Shown: piece after piece, positions 22,101 to 32,964 of the stretch
Layout of the letters: each line of letters starts with the position of its first letter
Position numbering within the stretch: the stretch's first letter is position 1
NCBI GenBank assembly: GCA_020631735.1
Contig: CM036231.1
Span: 7,405,831-7,469,830 of the forward strand
Origin: Saccharum officinarum
Taxonomy: Eukaryota > Streptophyta > Magnoliopsida > Poales > Poaceae
Reading direction: 5' to 3'
DNA: 64,000 bases
Translations under genes and position numbers: made by a program
The notes under the pieces: model-generated
The model's database searches: none
Seen by the model: only the letters and a program-made list of their open reading frames with translations
What the model was told of the DNA's origin: nothing

Positions 22101-23562
22101 AGTCAGTTATAATTATCGCAAGGAGAAGCGACACGACGCGTTGTGTATTGAGGGTCATGCGTGGGCCCACCAGGCGCCCGGGTAACACGTACACCCGCGA
22201 AGAGGAAACGGTTGCCACCGCGCTTTCACGTGACGTGATGTGGGTGGGTGGCGGGTGGACCCGGATCTCCGTCTTCATGGGAGCCGGTGGGAGCCAGGCG
22301 CCACTGCGCCAGCAGACCTTTGCTTGGGCTGATTTTTTTTTTAGGAAATTGCTTGGGCTGAATTGTGATGGACTGATGATCATCTTGGGGCTTGGGCTGG
22401 GAATGACAGTTTGGGCTTCCTGGTAAATTGATTTGGGCTCCAGCCCGTTTTATGATAGACTTGTCCAATCCTCTGGTTGAAAAGAGATCTTTTCTTTTAG
22501 GCCAGATTTCTCAAAAAAAAACTTTTTTTTAACAAAGACGCTCAAAAAGAGTGTCTTTACCTCTTTTTCGAAGAGTTGGGGAAATTAATAAAAAAAAATA
22601 TTTTATTTAGATTTTTTTTCATTGTCTTCTTCACTAGTAGCTTTCCTCGATTAAGAACAAAGCCTTCTTTTTTTGAAAGGGAGAACAAAGCCTTCTTGAA
22701 TACCGAAGCCAATGTGCAGTTCTTATGGTGAATCCAATGACAATCCCCAAACATTGGACATACCGTAAGATCCAATATTCATCATCAAAAATAAAAACCC
22801 CTTGTAAAATCATTTGTTGGTAGTGTATTGAAGTCTAGTGATGTTTTGTATGAACGAAGAATTAAAGATTGTTTCAATGTTGAGTCTATTAGTAATTGAT
22901 TTAGCCATTATGTTCGTCTTGCGAGTGAGCACATGCGACTAAAAATAACGTAGGTTAGATCTTAGACATGCGCTTAGCGTAGGACAAAAGAGAGGAATTT
23001 TTTAACACTAGCCTAAATTCACTCTCGCCCTTTGGAGTGCTCACTAGAGCTGGCTAATTAACTCAGATAGAAACTCATTCCGCGAGTATACATTTAAAAT
23101 TTAAAAACAAGAGAACACCAGGAGCCGGCGCGGCCTCAGGATGGCCACGTCGATGAATCGACTGTCGGTCGTTGGATGCCGGATGATCGGTGGTGCTTTC
23201 GTTGACCAGGGGACGGCGACGGGCGGGGCCTGTTCTTTTGACCTCCTCCCTCTCGCATTGGCCATTGTTGGTTGTTGTCCAACTGCAATTGGCTGAGAGT
23301 ACAGCGGCCGCTCTGTCACATAGCCTGTGACTGTTGTTGTTATTGATCTTTCACTGGCCAGCTCTGGTTGTTGTCTAGCGTGGATTGGCTGGAGTATAGA
23401 GGTCCCAGCGGCAGTGTCCATACGTCCATCGCCTGGAAAGCCTCTGCTCTCTCCTATCAAAATATCAGACCCCGGTCCCTTCACTCCGTTCCTACTCTAT
23501 CCGTCTCTCTCCCTTCCTCTCTCTCAAACAGCGACGTGAGGCTTGGTGTCGTAGAGGCCCGG
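22101..23562. other. Intergenic, no gene recognised
   Basis: GC-rich at first, then AT-rich, then GC-rich again near 23100-23560. I see no coding exon. Two loosely similar 50-bp blocks with GGTTGTTGTC and ATTGGCTG occur near 23260-23310 and 23355-23405. Confidence 0.4.
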
Positions 23563-25566
23563 TGAAAGTCCTATGTTTGGTGTTGGTAATTAGTGATAAT
23601 ACCTAGTACTAACCACATATCAAAGACATGTGTGTAGCTATAATGTGGTTGGTGCAACGACATGGTGAAGCAAGGATCAAACAATGGTGATGTGATCAAG
23701 TGCTTGCCATGATGGAGTTGGATGAATGTGCAAAACCAATCCTATGGAGCTCAAAGCAAAGGTATAGATAAGATTTGCTTTTGGTGATCAAGACACCATA
23801 GAGGGTGTGATCACACTTAGGATCGATAGCCGTACTATAAAGAGGGGAATTTTCGGGGCTATTGATCACTTAAAGTGCCACTAGATAAAGAATCATTTGC
23901 ATATGCATTTAGGTCTAGTGGTGAGTTAACTTAATGTCTCGAAAATGATTGTGAAAATGCTAACACATATGCACATGGTGATATACACTTGGTGTTGTTA
24001 GCATATTTGCGAAGGCGGTGGAGTTTGAGCGGTAGAGATGGGTTTCTTTTTTGTGAAAGCGAAACGCCTATTTTCCACTACGCTGGTGGCGAAGATTTTC
24101 TCTAAGTCATCGTGGTTAGAAATGGAGGCGAATGGAGGTCACTGGAATTGACCGAACGCTGGACCGGACGCGGTCTCGGCATGATCGGACGCGTCCGGTC
24201 AGGTCACTCGCGGGACCAGCGCGTCCGGTCAGGCGTCAGAGGGACAGCGAACGCGGAGGGTCGACCGGACACGGTGGCGCGTCCGGTCGCGGTTGGGTGC
24301 TTACTGGAATCGACCGGATGCTGGCACTGTGGCGTCCGGTCAGTTCAAGCGGCGCGTCCGGTCGCGTGGTCTGTAACGCGAATCGTGACGACCGAACACC
24401 GAGGCGCGTCCGATTATTTTTGATCGACGAGTCTGGTCACTCTAGCACGTGAACGAGTACATTTAAGTGACCGTTACGATCGAACGAACGAGATTCAAAG
24501 CGAGACACGTGGCGTTCATCGGGGAAGTCACGTAGCCGCGACCAGACGCTGACCGTGTCTAGTCAGTTCGACCGGCGCGTCCGGTCAGCGCGACAGCAGT
24601 AGCATCTCGTGTCTAACGACTATTTCGTGTTGGGGGCTCCTATAAATACTTGTTGGCCGACTTCTAGAGGTCTCTCTTAGATATTTTGACTCTCTAACAT
24701 CCTCTTGAGCTAAGCACATCCCCTCCCACTTATCTCCCTTGCTTGATTGCCTAATCAAAGTGAGATTGAATGATCTCAAGTGTATTTGCTTGTGAGTTTG
24801 CATCTAGTTGGCACTTGGGTGTTATTTTGCTGCTGGATTCTCATTTCTCTCGGTGGTTGCCGTCACCTAGACGGCTTGGAGCAGCGGAGGAGGTCCGACA
24901 CGTGTTGGTGATTGTTCGTGGCCGGCTCCGATGAGCTTGTTGTGAGGGGTTATTGTGGTTCCCCGGCGGAGCGCCGAATTCCAACTCTAGTGGATTGCTC
25001 GTGTCGGAACTTCTCACCAGTTGGTAGGTTCTTGTGGCGCCTTTTAAGAGGTTCGGTGTGTGATACCGATTAACCACTGAACCACGTGGTGTAGGGGGAC
25101 ACAATGGGGACTAGCGTGCCGGCAAAGCACGTGAATCTTGGGATAAATCTTGTGTCTCAATTGTGTTTAATCGATTGGATTTCATCCCGGTGATTAGTTA
25201 CTTCATTTGACTATATTGGTATTCACTTTGGTTGGCTCAATCATCGCCACTCGGTATAACATTTCAAATCCCCTCTCGCACTTACTTTGGTATCTTCTTG
25301 TTTAGTTTGTTGTTGTTCATTTTTTGTTGCTAGCTTGTGTAGTTCTAGTTGTAGTAGCTTTGTAGTTTTGCTAGCTTGCTGTTTGTCTTGTGGCGGTTGT
25401 GTGAACCAAACTAGAATTATCAATTGGAGAGGTCATATGTGGCTTGCCCCTTTAGGCTAGACAAAACTCACATCTCACCATTTATATTACTAATTAAATT
25501 GTTTGAGTAATCTTTGTAGAAAGTTTTATTAGCCTATTCAACCCCTCGAGCCATCCAGACCTTTCA
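23563..25566 (+). mobile_element. Solo LTR of the copia family (2004 bp)
   Basis: It starts TGAAAGTCCTATG and ends CCAGACCTTTCA, so it has TG...CA ends, and a perfect 5-bp target duplication CCCGG lies at 23558-23562 and 25567-25571. No internal retrotransposon sequence follows either end, so recombination between two LTRs has removed the body. It is the same family, in the opposite orientation, as the LTR at 29806-31781. A TATAAATA box lies at 24641-24648. Confidence 0.92.
24146..24600. repeat. Array of CCGGACGCG palindrome units in the solo LTR
   Basis: About a dozen or more copies of GACCGGACGCG or CGCGTCCGGTC half-sites are scattered with irregular spacing; some pair into the full palindrome CCGGACGCGTCCGG. 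The array sits directly upstream of the TATA box, in the U3 promoter region. It is very CpG-rich, a likely target of methylation or a regulator-binding array (inference). Confidence 0.85.
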
Positions 25567-26441
25567 CCCGGGTGGGCCTAGGCACGCCGCGCGAGGTCGG
25601 CCTCCGGCGGTCTTGCACGGACGGCCAGGGCGACGGTGCCCCCAGTGCGGCGGTGTACTGACGCGGGCACGCCCCCGCTGTGGCTGCGGGCGAGGGGCGA
25701 GGGCGCCCCCCAGCGCGACGGCGTACCGGCGTAGGCACGCTCCAGCTGTGGCTGCGGGCGCGGGGCGAGGGTAGCCCCCGGCGTGGGCGGGTTCCGGCGG
25801 TCGGTGGCGCGGGCCGGCCTTGTGAGCCACACGAGGCGGACATGGGCATTATCCTTGGAGCCGCCACCATCGCATCACCCAGCCTCTTCCCTCCGAGGCG
25901 ATACGACAGGCGGCACACCCCCGAGCTTCCATGTCCTGTTTTTTTTTAACGGTCTTGCCCTTTGCTCAGTGCTTTTCTTGGTTCGCAGAAGATGAGTCAC
26001 GGAGGAAGGAGGGCTGCAGACCTACAGTGCGGCGTTGCAGCGGAGCTACGGCGCGTGCTTGTGGTGCTTGGATCTGTGCGTACTACGCTTGGTCTGGTAA
26101 GGTTTTCCTCATGGTAGGATTCTTGAAGTAGTGGTGTTCTCATCATTCAATAGGTCCTAGTTCGCATAAGAGGGGCCGTCCCACAGGCACTTGGAGGAGC
26201 GCTCACTTAATGGCCACGGAGTGCTCGAGGACCTGCAGAGTGGATTTTTTGTTCTTTGCATCTCCCATTCACTTCGTAAGACCCGTCTTTCGTGCATAAT
26301 TTTTTTCCGCGATTGTTAATACAGTGGATTGAAGTTCTAGTTTTGCTTTATTCCTGCCTTTTTAGGTCCTGCGTTTGCTAATCGAGGATTCGAGTTGTGG
26401 GGTTGTACCAGGTGTGAGCAACTAGCTGTGGTGGTGGCACA
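25567..26441. other. GC-rich spacer with tandem repeat, no gene
   Basis: About 25600-25800 holds roughly three imperfect copies of a 65-70 bp unit containing GCTGTGGCTGCGGGCG and CGAGGGCG. The overlapping open frames here (Arg, Pro, Gly-rich) follow from that repeat. The rest, to 26441, shows no recognised feature. Confidence 0.5.
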
Positions 26442-28864
26442 TGTAACAGAACCGACCAAATTATAAGAGCACAAGTACAAAAACAAGCACCGAAGTGCTC
26501 AAATTTTCGAACTTGAGCCCATATAATCCCGGTAGTCAATCGAAACCACGAAGGATTTCAAACCAACTTGCTTACAACCAGGATCGCATCATTCAACATA
26601 CAACATCATACGTTACATTTCACAAGTAGTTCTGAAATAAGTTTACACACACACGGAGTCGCAATTATTACAAACCAAGTTTATAAAAGTAGCGGAAGCA
26701 AACACACACCAGTTGGTTAACTACTGCCAGTCTTGTTGATCAACAACCCACAAAGCATCAGGAAAGTACATAAAGATGATCACGCCCTAGTGATCTAGTC
26801 TTCGTCACCCGCAGGGTGGAGACAATTTTTGCAGAAGCCTTGGTAGAGCATATCATCTGCAACAGGAGGGAATAAACCCTGAGTACTGGAATGTACTCAG
26901 CTAGACTTACCCGTCGAAAACCAGAAATAAGACGACACCAAGGATTATGCAAGGCTTACATAAGAGGCTAGCTGACATCACATTTTTGCATAAAGGCATA
27001 AGTAATTGAGACTCTTATAACCTGTACTAGCAGTTATTTTTAGCATTCACCTGTCATCTATCTTAGCACCTGTACTAAACATGCACTTGATTATAATCAA
27101 ACAATTATCATCATTATATCCAGAGCAGGTATGAATTGTGGCAACATTGTATCATTCCCTTAACCACCAGTTTATTTAATGAGATCTACGTTGCCGCTGC
27201 TCAAGTCAAGTGCTCACTAACCGGGAGCGATGGCGATTCGAATCGAATTCCTATCCAGCTGGAGGGGTATTTCTAACACTCACCGTGCAGACCCCTGCCA
27301 GGGTCGCACAGGCCACCGTTTCATATGATTCAGGAATCGCGGGTCCAAATGATGTCGCGACCCCAAGGGCGACACTCTGCCAGGTGATAGGGACTCTAAC
27401 CCCCCCTTGGTCTCACGCCAATGTCCCCAAGCACATCCTTTCTCTCCTCCAAGAAGCAACCTACCATTCGATTCCCGGCCTGAACCACATTACTCGGCTT
27501 CGCGGTCGGAACGACTTATCCAGCCAACTAAGTGTTAGACTGCGTTCAACATGACTCAAGGACGTACAGCGAATCGGTCCTTAAACGACTCAGACGGGCA
27601 TAGCTCCACACCCAAGACGTGAAGTGTCTTGCGGCTGTACTATCGAACTCCCGCCCGGTCTCAATTTCATTTTTAAGCATGGTTCCATCCACGATAGCCA
27701 TAAAGCCACTCGTGACTCCTTCCTACATCTCGCGGATGACCGGAAATCACCCGACTTCTACTGTACTACGCAGGGCTAAGCATTGACACGTGCCTAAACC
27801 TAATATAGGATTAAGTTCGATATCTGGACAAGGACAGGTATAATGCAACAAGTGTTTTCATATAACTCCTACAACTTAATGCAGTAAACAATTAAAAGTA
27901 CTCAAGATTAATTTATAAATCAGTAGGTTCAGCATGCACCGGGGCTTGCCTTTCAGAAAGGTCGAAGGCCGGTGGTCAGAACACTCGGGTAGATCTTCGG
28001 CAGGAGCTTCGTCGCCGGCTGGTTCCTCTAGCTGCTCCGGCTGGTCCTGGACTTCCTCCGGAATCACAGGCTCGAATTCGAGGAGAGTTACCCCCTCCGG
28101 TACACCTATTGCATGAATGCACAATAAATATCATGGATGCATAAATGGGTGCAACATGCTCGGAATGAAATGCATTTCAGAAATAAAATACTCTATTCAA
28201 GTTACTTTATTAGTACGTGCAAATCTCTTCTCCGGTGGAGAAGTACTTACCTAAGCTACTCAACCTAAGATACAGTTGTTCCTCTTCGGTTAAGGCCCTA
28301 ACACCTAACAATACAAGAGCAATATTACTTAGGTTACCACAGTAAGACATTCTGGATAGCAGCTCAAAGATTCTAACATAACTGGAGAATCCCAACTCCA
28401 AAAGATATGATCTAAAACAATCTAGAAAGCTTAAGAAACGCACCACAAAATGTTTTCAGACCACAGCACTTAATTCCAAAGTTTACCTAGTCGAAATTCC
28501 AAAGTTCCAGAATCTGCTCTCTCTAAACAGAGAGCAGCCAATTCTGGACTGTTACTTAAAACAGCAATAACTCCTAAACTACTAGCCCAATTGCCATCAA
28601 ATTTTGACACAAGCTAGTTTAACCAGTTTACTACCACTTTGGTATTCACAAGTTTTCTAGCCAATACTTTTATTAAGGGTCAAACCTAGAAATGCTACCA
28701 GCTGTCCAGAAAACCTAGAATTGCAAAGATTAAATATTTATTGATGTGGCAATGTTTCCAAAGCATGTTTCACATATTATAAGCTTATGCATGAAATGAA
28801 TGATGCTTGCTTATGCTTATGCAAATGCAATGCAATTAAGGAGCTAAACACCTGAGGTGTTACA
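26442..28864 (-). repeat. 3' LTR of the Ty3/gypsy element (2423 bp)
   Basis: On the plus strand it reads TGTAACAGAACC at the left edge and GGTGTTACA at the right edge, so both ends have the TGTAACA inverted terminal motif. It abuts the polypurine tract of the element. The 5 bp before it is GCACA; the partner duplication is outside the visible sequence. Confidence 0.85.
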
Positions 28865-29805
28865 GCCCTCCCCCCTTATAAAAATCTCGTCCCGAGATTT
28901 GGAAAGCGTACCATTTTTCATAGAATTCCTTATAACCATCCCGTAAATAGTCTTCTCGTTCCCATGTAGCGTCACTTTCACTACCCTGATTACTCCACAT
29001 TACTTTATACCACTTAACCACTTTGCTTCTAGTCACTCGTTCTTGAGTATCGATCACTCAGACTGGCTTTTCTTCGTAAGTTAGATCGGATTCCAGCCTG
29101 ATATCTCCTAAAGGGACTCTTTCCTCAGGAACTCGAAGACACTTTTTGAGCTGTGATACATGGAAGACGTTGAATATGACACTCATTTCTGGAGGTAACT
29201 GGATTTTATACGCAACAGCTCCACTCTTGCCTATGATTTGGAAAGGACCCACGTATCTTGGCGCAAGTTTTCGCTTAACACCAAAACGTTGGACACTCTT
29301 CATTGGAGAAACTTTCAGATAAACGAAGTCTCCAACTTCAAACTCGAGCGGTTTTCTACGACGATCAGCATAACTTTTCTGTCTAGCTTGGGCTGCAGCC
29401 ATATGTTTTTGGATGGTACGGACTTGTTCCTCAGCTTCATGAACAAAATCAATACCATAATACCTCCTTTCACCAGCTTCTACCCAGTTTAGTGGAGTTC
29501 TACACTTACGACCGTACAAAGCTTCGAATGGAGCCATCTTAATACTCTCTTGATAACTATTATTGTACGAAAACTCGGCTAGAGGTAACCATTTTTCCCA
29601 AGAACCCTTGGATGATATTACACATGCCCGCAATAGATCTTCCAAGATTTGGTTAACCCGTTTCGTCTGTCCTGACGTCTGGGGGTGATAAGCAGAGCTT
29701 CTCACTAACTTGGTTCCCAGAAGGTGATGCAAGTGCTCCCAAAAGCGAGCAGTGAACTGGGGACCACGGTCAGATATGATAGTACGAGGTATCCCATGGA
29801 GCCGG
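28860..29805 (-). pseudogene. Ty3/gypsy integrase C-terminal part and chromodomain
   Basis: The frame encodes the end of the integrase core (SDRGPQF, HHLLGTKLVRSSAYHPQTSG), the GPY/F-like region (PRYVGPFQI) and the FHVSQLKKC block. A chromodomain-like tail follows (VIDTQERVTRSKVVKWYKV and WEREDYLRDGYKEF). An in-frame TGA near 29058 separates the tail from the integrase, so the element is broken. The chromodomain frame ends a few bases inside the LTR. The N-terminal side is removed by the copia insertion. Confidence 0.88.
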
Positions 29806-31781
29806 TGAAAGGTCTTGATGGCTAGAGGGGGTGAATAGCCTATTAAAATTTTCTACAAAGACAAGCTAAACAAGTTTATCAATAAAACAAATAGCGAGAT
29901 GCGAGTTTTGCTTAGCCTACGGGGTGTTTGCAAGCCACCTAACCAATTCACAATTCTAGTAATTGCACTCAACCGCACAAGTCAAACCGAGAAGGAAACT
30001 ACAACTAGCAAGCTACACAAAGAAGCTACTCTAGCAAAGCTAACTAGCTAGCAAAGATAACTAAGAAAGTAATGTGGAGTTGAGTTAGGAGGGTATCACC
30101 GAGGGGCGAAGTATTGAGCCAACCAATATGATCAACAATGAATACCAAGATAACCGAACACCGGGATCAATCAATCACAATATGAAAGTGATGACACGAA
30201 GATTTATCCCGAGGTTCACGTGCTTGCCGGCACGCTAGTCCCCGTTGTGTCCCTCTTCACCACGTGGTTCGGTGGCTAATCGGTCACACACCGAGCCTCT
30301 CAAAAGACACCACAAGAACCTACCAAATGGCAAAAGGTTGCAATGACATGAGCAATATACTAACGTTGCCTTTGGCGCTTTGCCGAGGTAGGCACAAACC
30401 CCTCACAATCACCGGAGGTGGCCAAGAACAAACACCAACTCTTGCCAACGCCTCCAAGCTGCTCCAAGCCGTCTAGGTGGCGGCAACCACCAAGAGAAAC
30501 AAGAATCCCGCAGCAAATCAACCACCAAGTGCCAACTAGATGCAATCTCACAATGCAAATGCACTTGGATCACTCAATCTCACTTCGAATATGCAAAGAA
30601 GCAAGAGAGATGAGTGGGAGGGGAGTTGCTTAGCTCAAAGTGCTCACAAGTATGTCAAAATGTTCGAGAGAGGGAGCCTTGAGCCGGCCAACGAGTATTT
30701 ATAGACGTACCCCTTCGAATATAGCCGTTAGAAACTTAAACAGCCGAAATCGGGCTGACCGGACGCGCTGGTCCAACTGACCGGACGCGCCGGTCGCCCA
30801 ACGGCTAACTCGTGAAGTACTGACCGGACGCGCTGGTCCAAACGACCGACGCGCTGGTCGCCCAACGGCTAACTGCGAAGCAACGACCGGACGCGCTGGT
30901 CCAACTGACCGGACGCGCCGGGAACGACCGGACGCGCTGGTCCCGTGAAGGACCGGACGCGCTGGTCGCCTGAGCAGCGCTCAACGAAATAATGACCGGA
31001 CGCGCTGAAGAAAATAACCGGACGCGACAATGACAGCGTCCGGTTAGAGTCCAGTAAGCTCCCTGAACGACCGGACGCGTCCGATCATCAGTGACCGGAC
31101 GCGCCTCGCGTCCGATCATCGAACTGAAAAACACGCAGACACTGAACACTGACCGGACGCGTCTGGTCATGCAAGGACCGCGTCCGGTTCAGCGTCCGGT
31201 CACCTCTGTGACCTCCGTTCGCCTCCTTTTCTTTTCCGGACTTCCGGCGTAGTGGAAAATAGTCGTTTCATCTTCTCAAAAACGCCTGAATCCCACCTCG
31301 CAAGCTCGGCGGGAGGGAGAGAGGAACCCAAACCCTCTCTACTGCTCAAACTCCACCGCTGTCGCAAACGTGCTAACACCACCAAGTGATCTCGTCATGT
31401 GTGAGTGTGTTAGCATTTTCACAATCATTTTTCGAGGCGATATTAGTTCTATCCAAATGCATATGATCATGAAATGCACATCTAGAGGCACTTAGGAGTT
31501 CAATAGCCGTGTCATTCCCCTCTTTATAGTACGGCTATCTATCCTATAATGTAACCACACCCACTAGGTGTCTTGGTTACTAAAACACAACCCTTAAGCA
31601 TATACCTTTGCCTTGATCACGTAGGGTTGCGTCCAAATCCAAGTGTGGCCATCATGATCACCATGTCCATCTTGCCACCAACCTTGGAATGTACTAATCC
31701 TCATATGCTACATACAACTTAGGCATAGGATTAGTACTTAGGCATTGTCACTAATTACCAACACCAAACATAGGACTTTCA
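29806..31781 (-). repeat. 3' LTR of the copia element (1976 bp)
   Basis: The plus strand reads TGAAAGGTCTTGATGG at the left and CATAGGACTTTCA at the right, which gives TGAAAGTCC...ACCTTTCA in element orientation. It matches the solo LTR at 23563 along its length, with a TATA box read as TATTTATA at 30696-30703. The polypurine tract abuts it at 31782. Confidence 0.93.
30756..31205. repeat. CCGGACGCG palindrome array in the copia LTR
   Basis: This is the counterpart of the arrays at 24146-24600 and 58013-58560, in reverse orientation. Units such as GACCGGACGCG and GCGTCCGGT recur roughly every 20-40 bp upstream of the LTR TATA box. Confidence 0.88.
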
Positions 31782-32540
31782 ATCTCCCCCTTGTTGGTAA
31801 TTGGTGACAAACCTTTCACAAAGATATTATGATAAAATTTTGATTGAACCCATGTCACATTGTCCAAGTATATTACCATGTGTAAGAATTATGGACATGT
31901 TGATCATGAATTCAAATTGATAGCAATGGCTCCCCCTATATGTATGCTATATGTTTGGATTTTGGAAGCATACATGTTAGATAGGAAAGATTAGGAGCAT
32001 TGTCTACCAATAGGTGCTAAGTGTTTAAGATTATAGACCTTTGAAGCGTGATACCATCGGAGTAGCGATAAACACCATCTTAGCACCTTGTGTAGTTAGA
32101 TTCCACTTGGAAAACACAAATATAACTAGAAACCTCGTGAGATCAATCATTATAAGCAAGGCTCTAGTACCACTTTGAAAAACATGAAGCAAGAAAAATC
32201 TAACTACTTCCTATTCATGCTAGTATCTCAATGCATCATTCAAATTATACTAGCAAGTCACCACACAAGCAATGTATCGGAGAAAACGAAATGCATAACT
32301 ATGCATCATACATATGAAGTGCACATAGAAATGCAACATTCATGTTTAAAGAGCTTGCTCCCCCTACTTGTGTGCTCAAAATTTTAGTTGATCCCCTTCT
32401 TTTATCAATTCTCCCCTTTAGGTTTTCTCCCCTTTTAGAATCTATCTTGTGAACAACATTTTCTCCCCACAACATTTTCTTCCCCTTTGAGTTCTATCTT
32501 TGTGAACAATATTTTCTCCCCCTTTGGCACCAATTGACCA
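31782..32540 (-). promoter_or_regulatory. Cluster of polypurine tracts upstream of the 3' LTR
   Basis: The primary tract is CTCCCCCTTG on the plus strand, touching the LTR. Further CTCCCCCT or CTCCCCTTT-type copies occur near 31931, 32359, 32410, 32423, 32462 and 32516. Repeated polypurine tracts in the pol-LTR spacer are a described mark of Sireviruses. They prime plus-strand DNA synthesis; the extra copies may act as spare primers (inference). Confidence 0.7.
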
Positions 32541-32964
32541 CAAGGAGCAAACTTTAGATAGATTATCATGTTGAAATATGGGGTGAGGATCAAGTTTATG
32601 ATTCAACCTAGATTGCTTGCATAAATAAAATACTTCGGTTTGATCCAAGGGCAAGCTTCTTCACACCTCACTAGAAGGGTTATCATGCACCATGTTGAAG
32701 CAAATATTTAGACAAGTTTTCTAGATTAAACACTTAGGATCATAAGCTACTTAAATAAGTTATATGCTACCACTAGATCATACAAGTCATGGAAACAATA
32801 GTGGCACCATATAAACTTCAAATTTATTTAATTTTCATGAATGATCCTAGAACATAAGAAATCATGACTAGATGCACTAAACATGTCCTTAGTATAGAAT
32901 GGATGACATGTCAACCAATTGTACCTTGGGGCTCGAAGGAGAGGCATGTCATATATGGGGTGCA

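Larger units (their letters stand above)
26442..29805 (-). mobile_element. Ty3/gypsy chromovirus (Tekay/Del-like), 3' part
   Basis: In minus orientation it contains the end of pol (29805-28860), a polypurine tract read as CCCTCCCCCCTT at 28867-28878, and a 3' LTR (28864-26442). The element is cut at 29805, within the integrase, by the copia element, whose continuation runs into the N gap. Its 5' half is not visible in the window. Family placement rests on the integrase end and chromodomain. Confidence 0.85.

Noticed and set aside
25538..25949. GC-rich frames as a possible gene
   Set aside because: The frames follow from an imperfect tandem repeat and no domain is visible.
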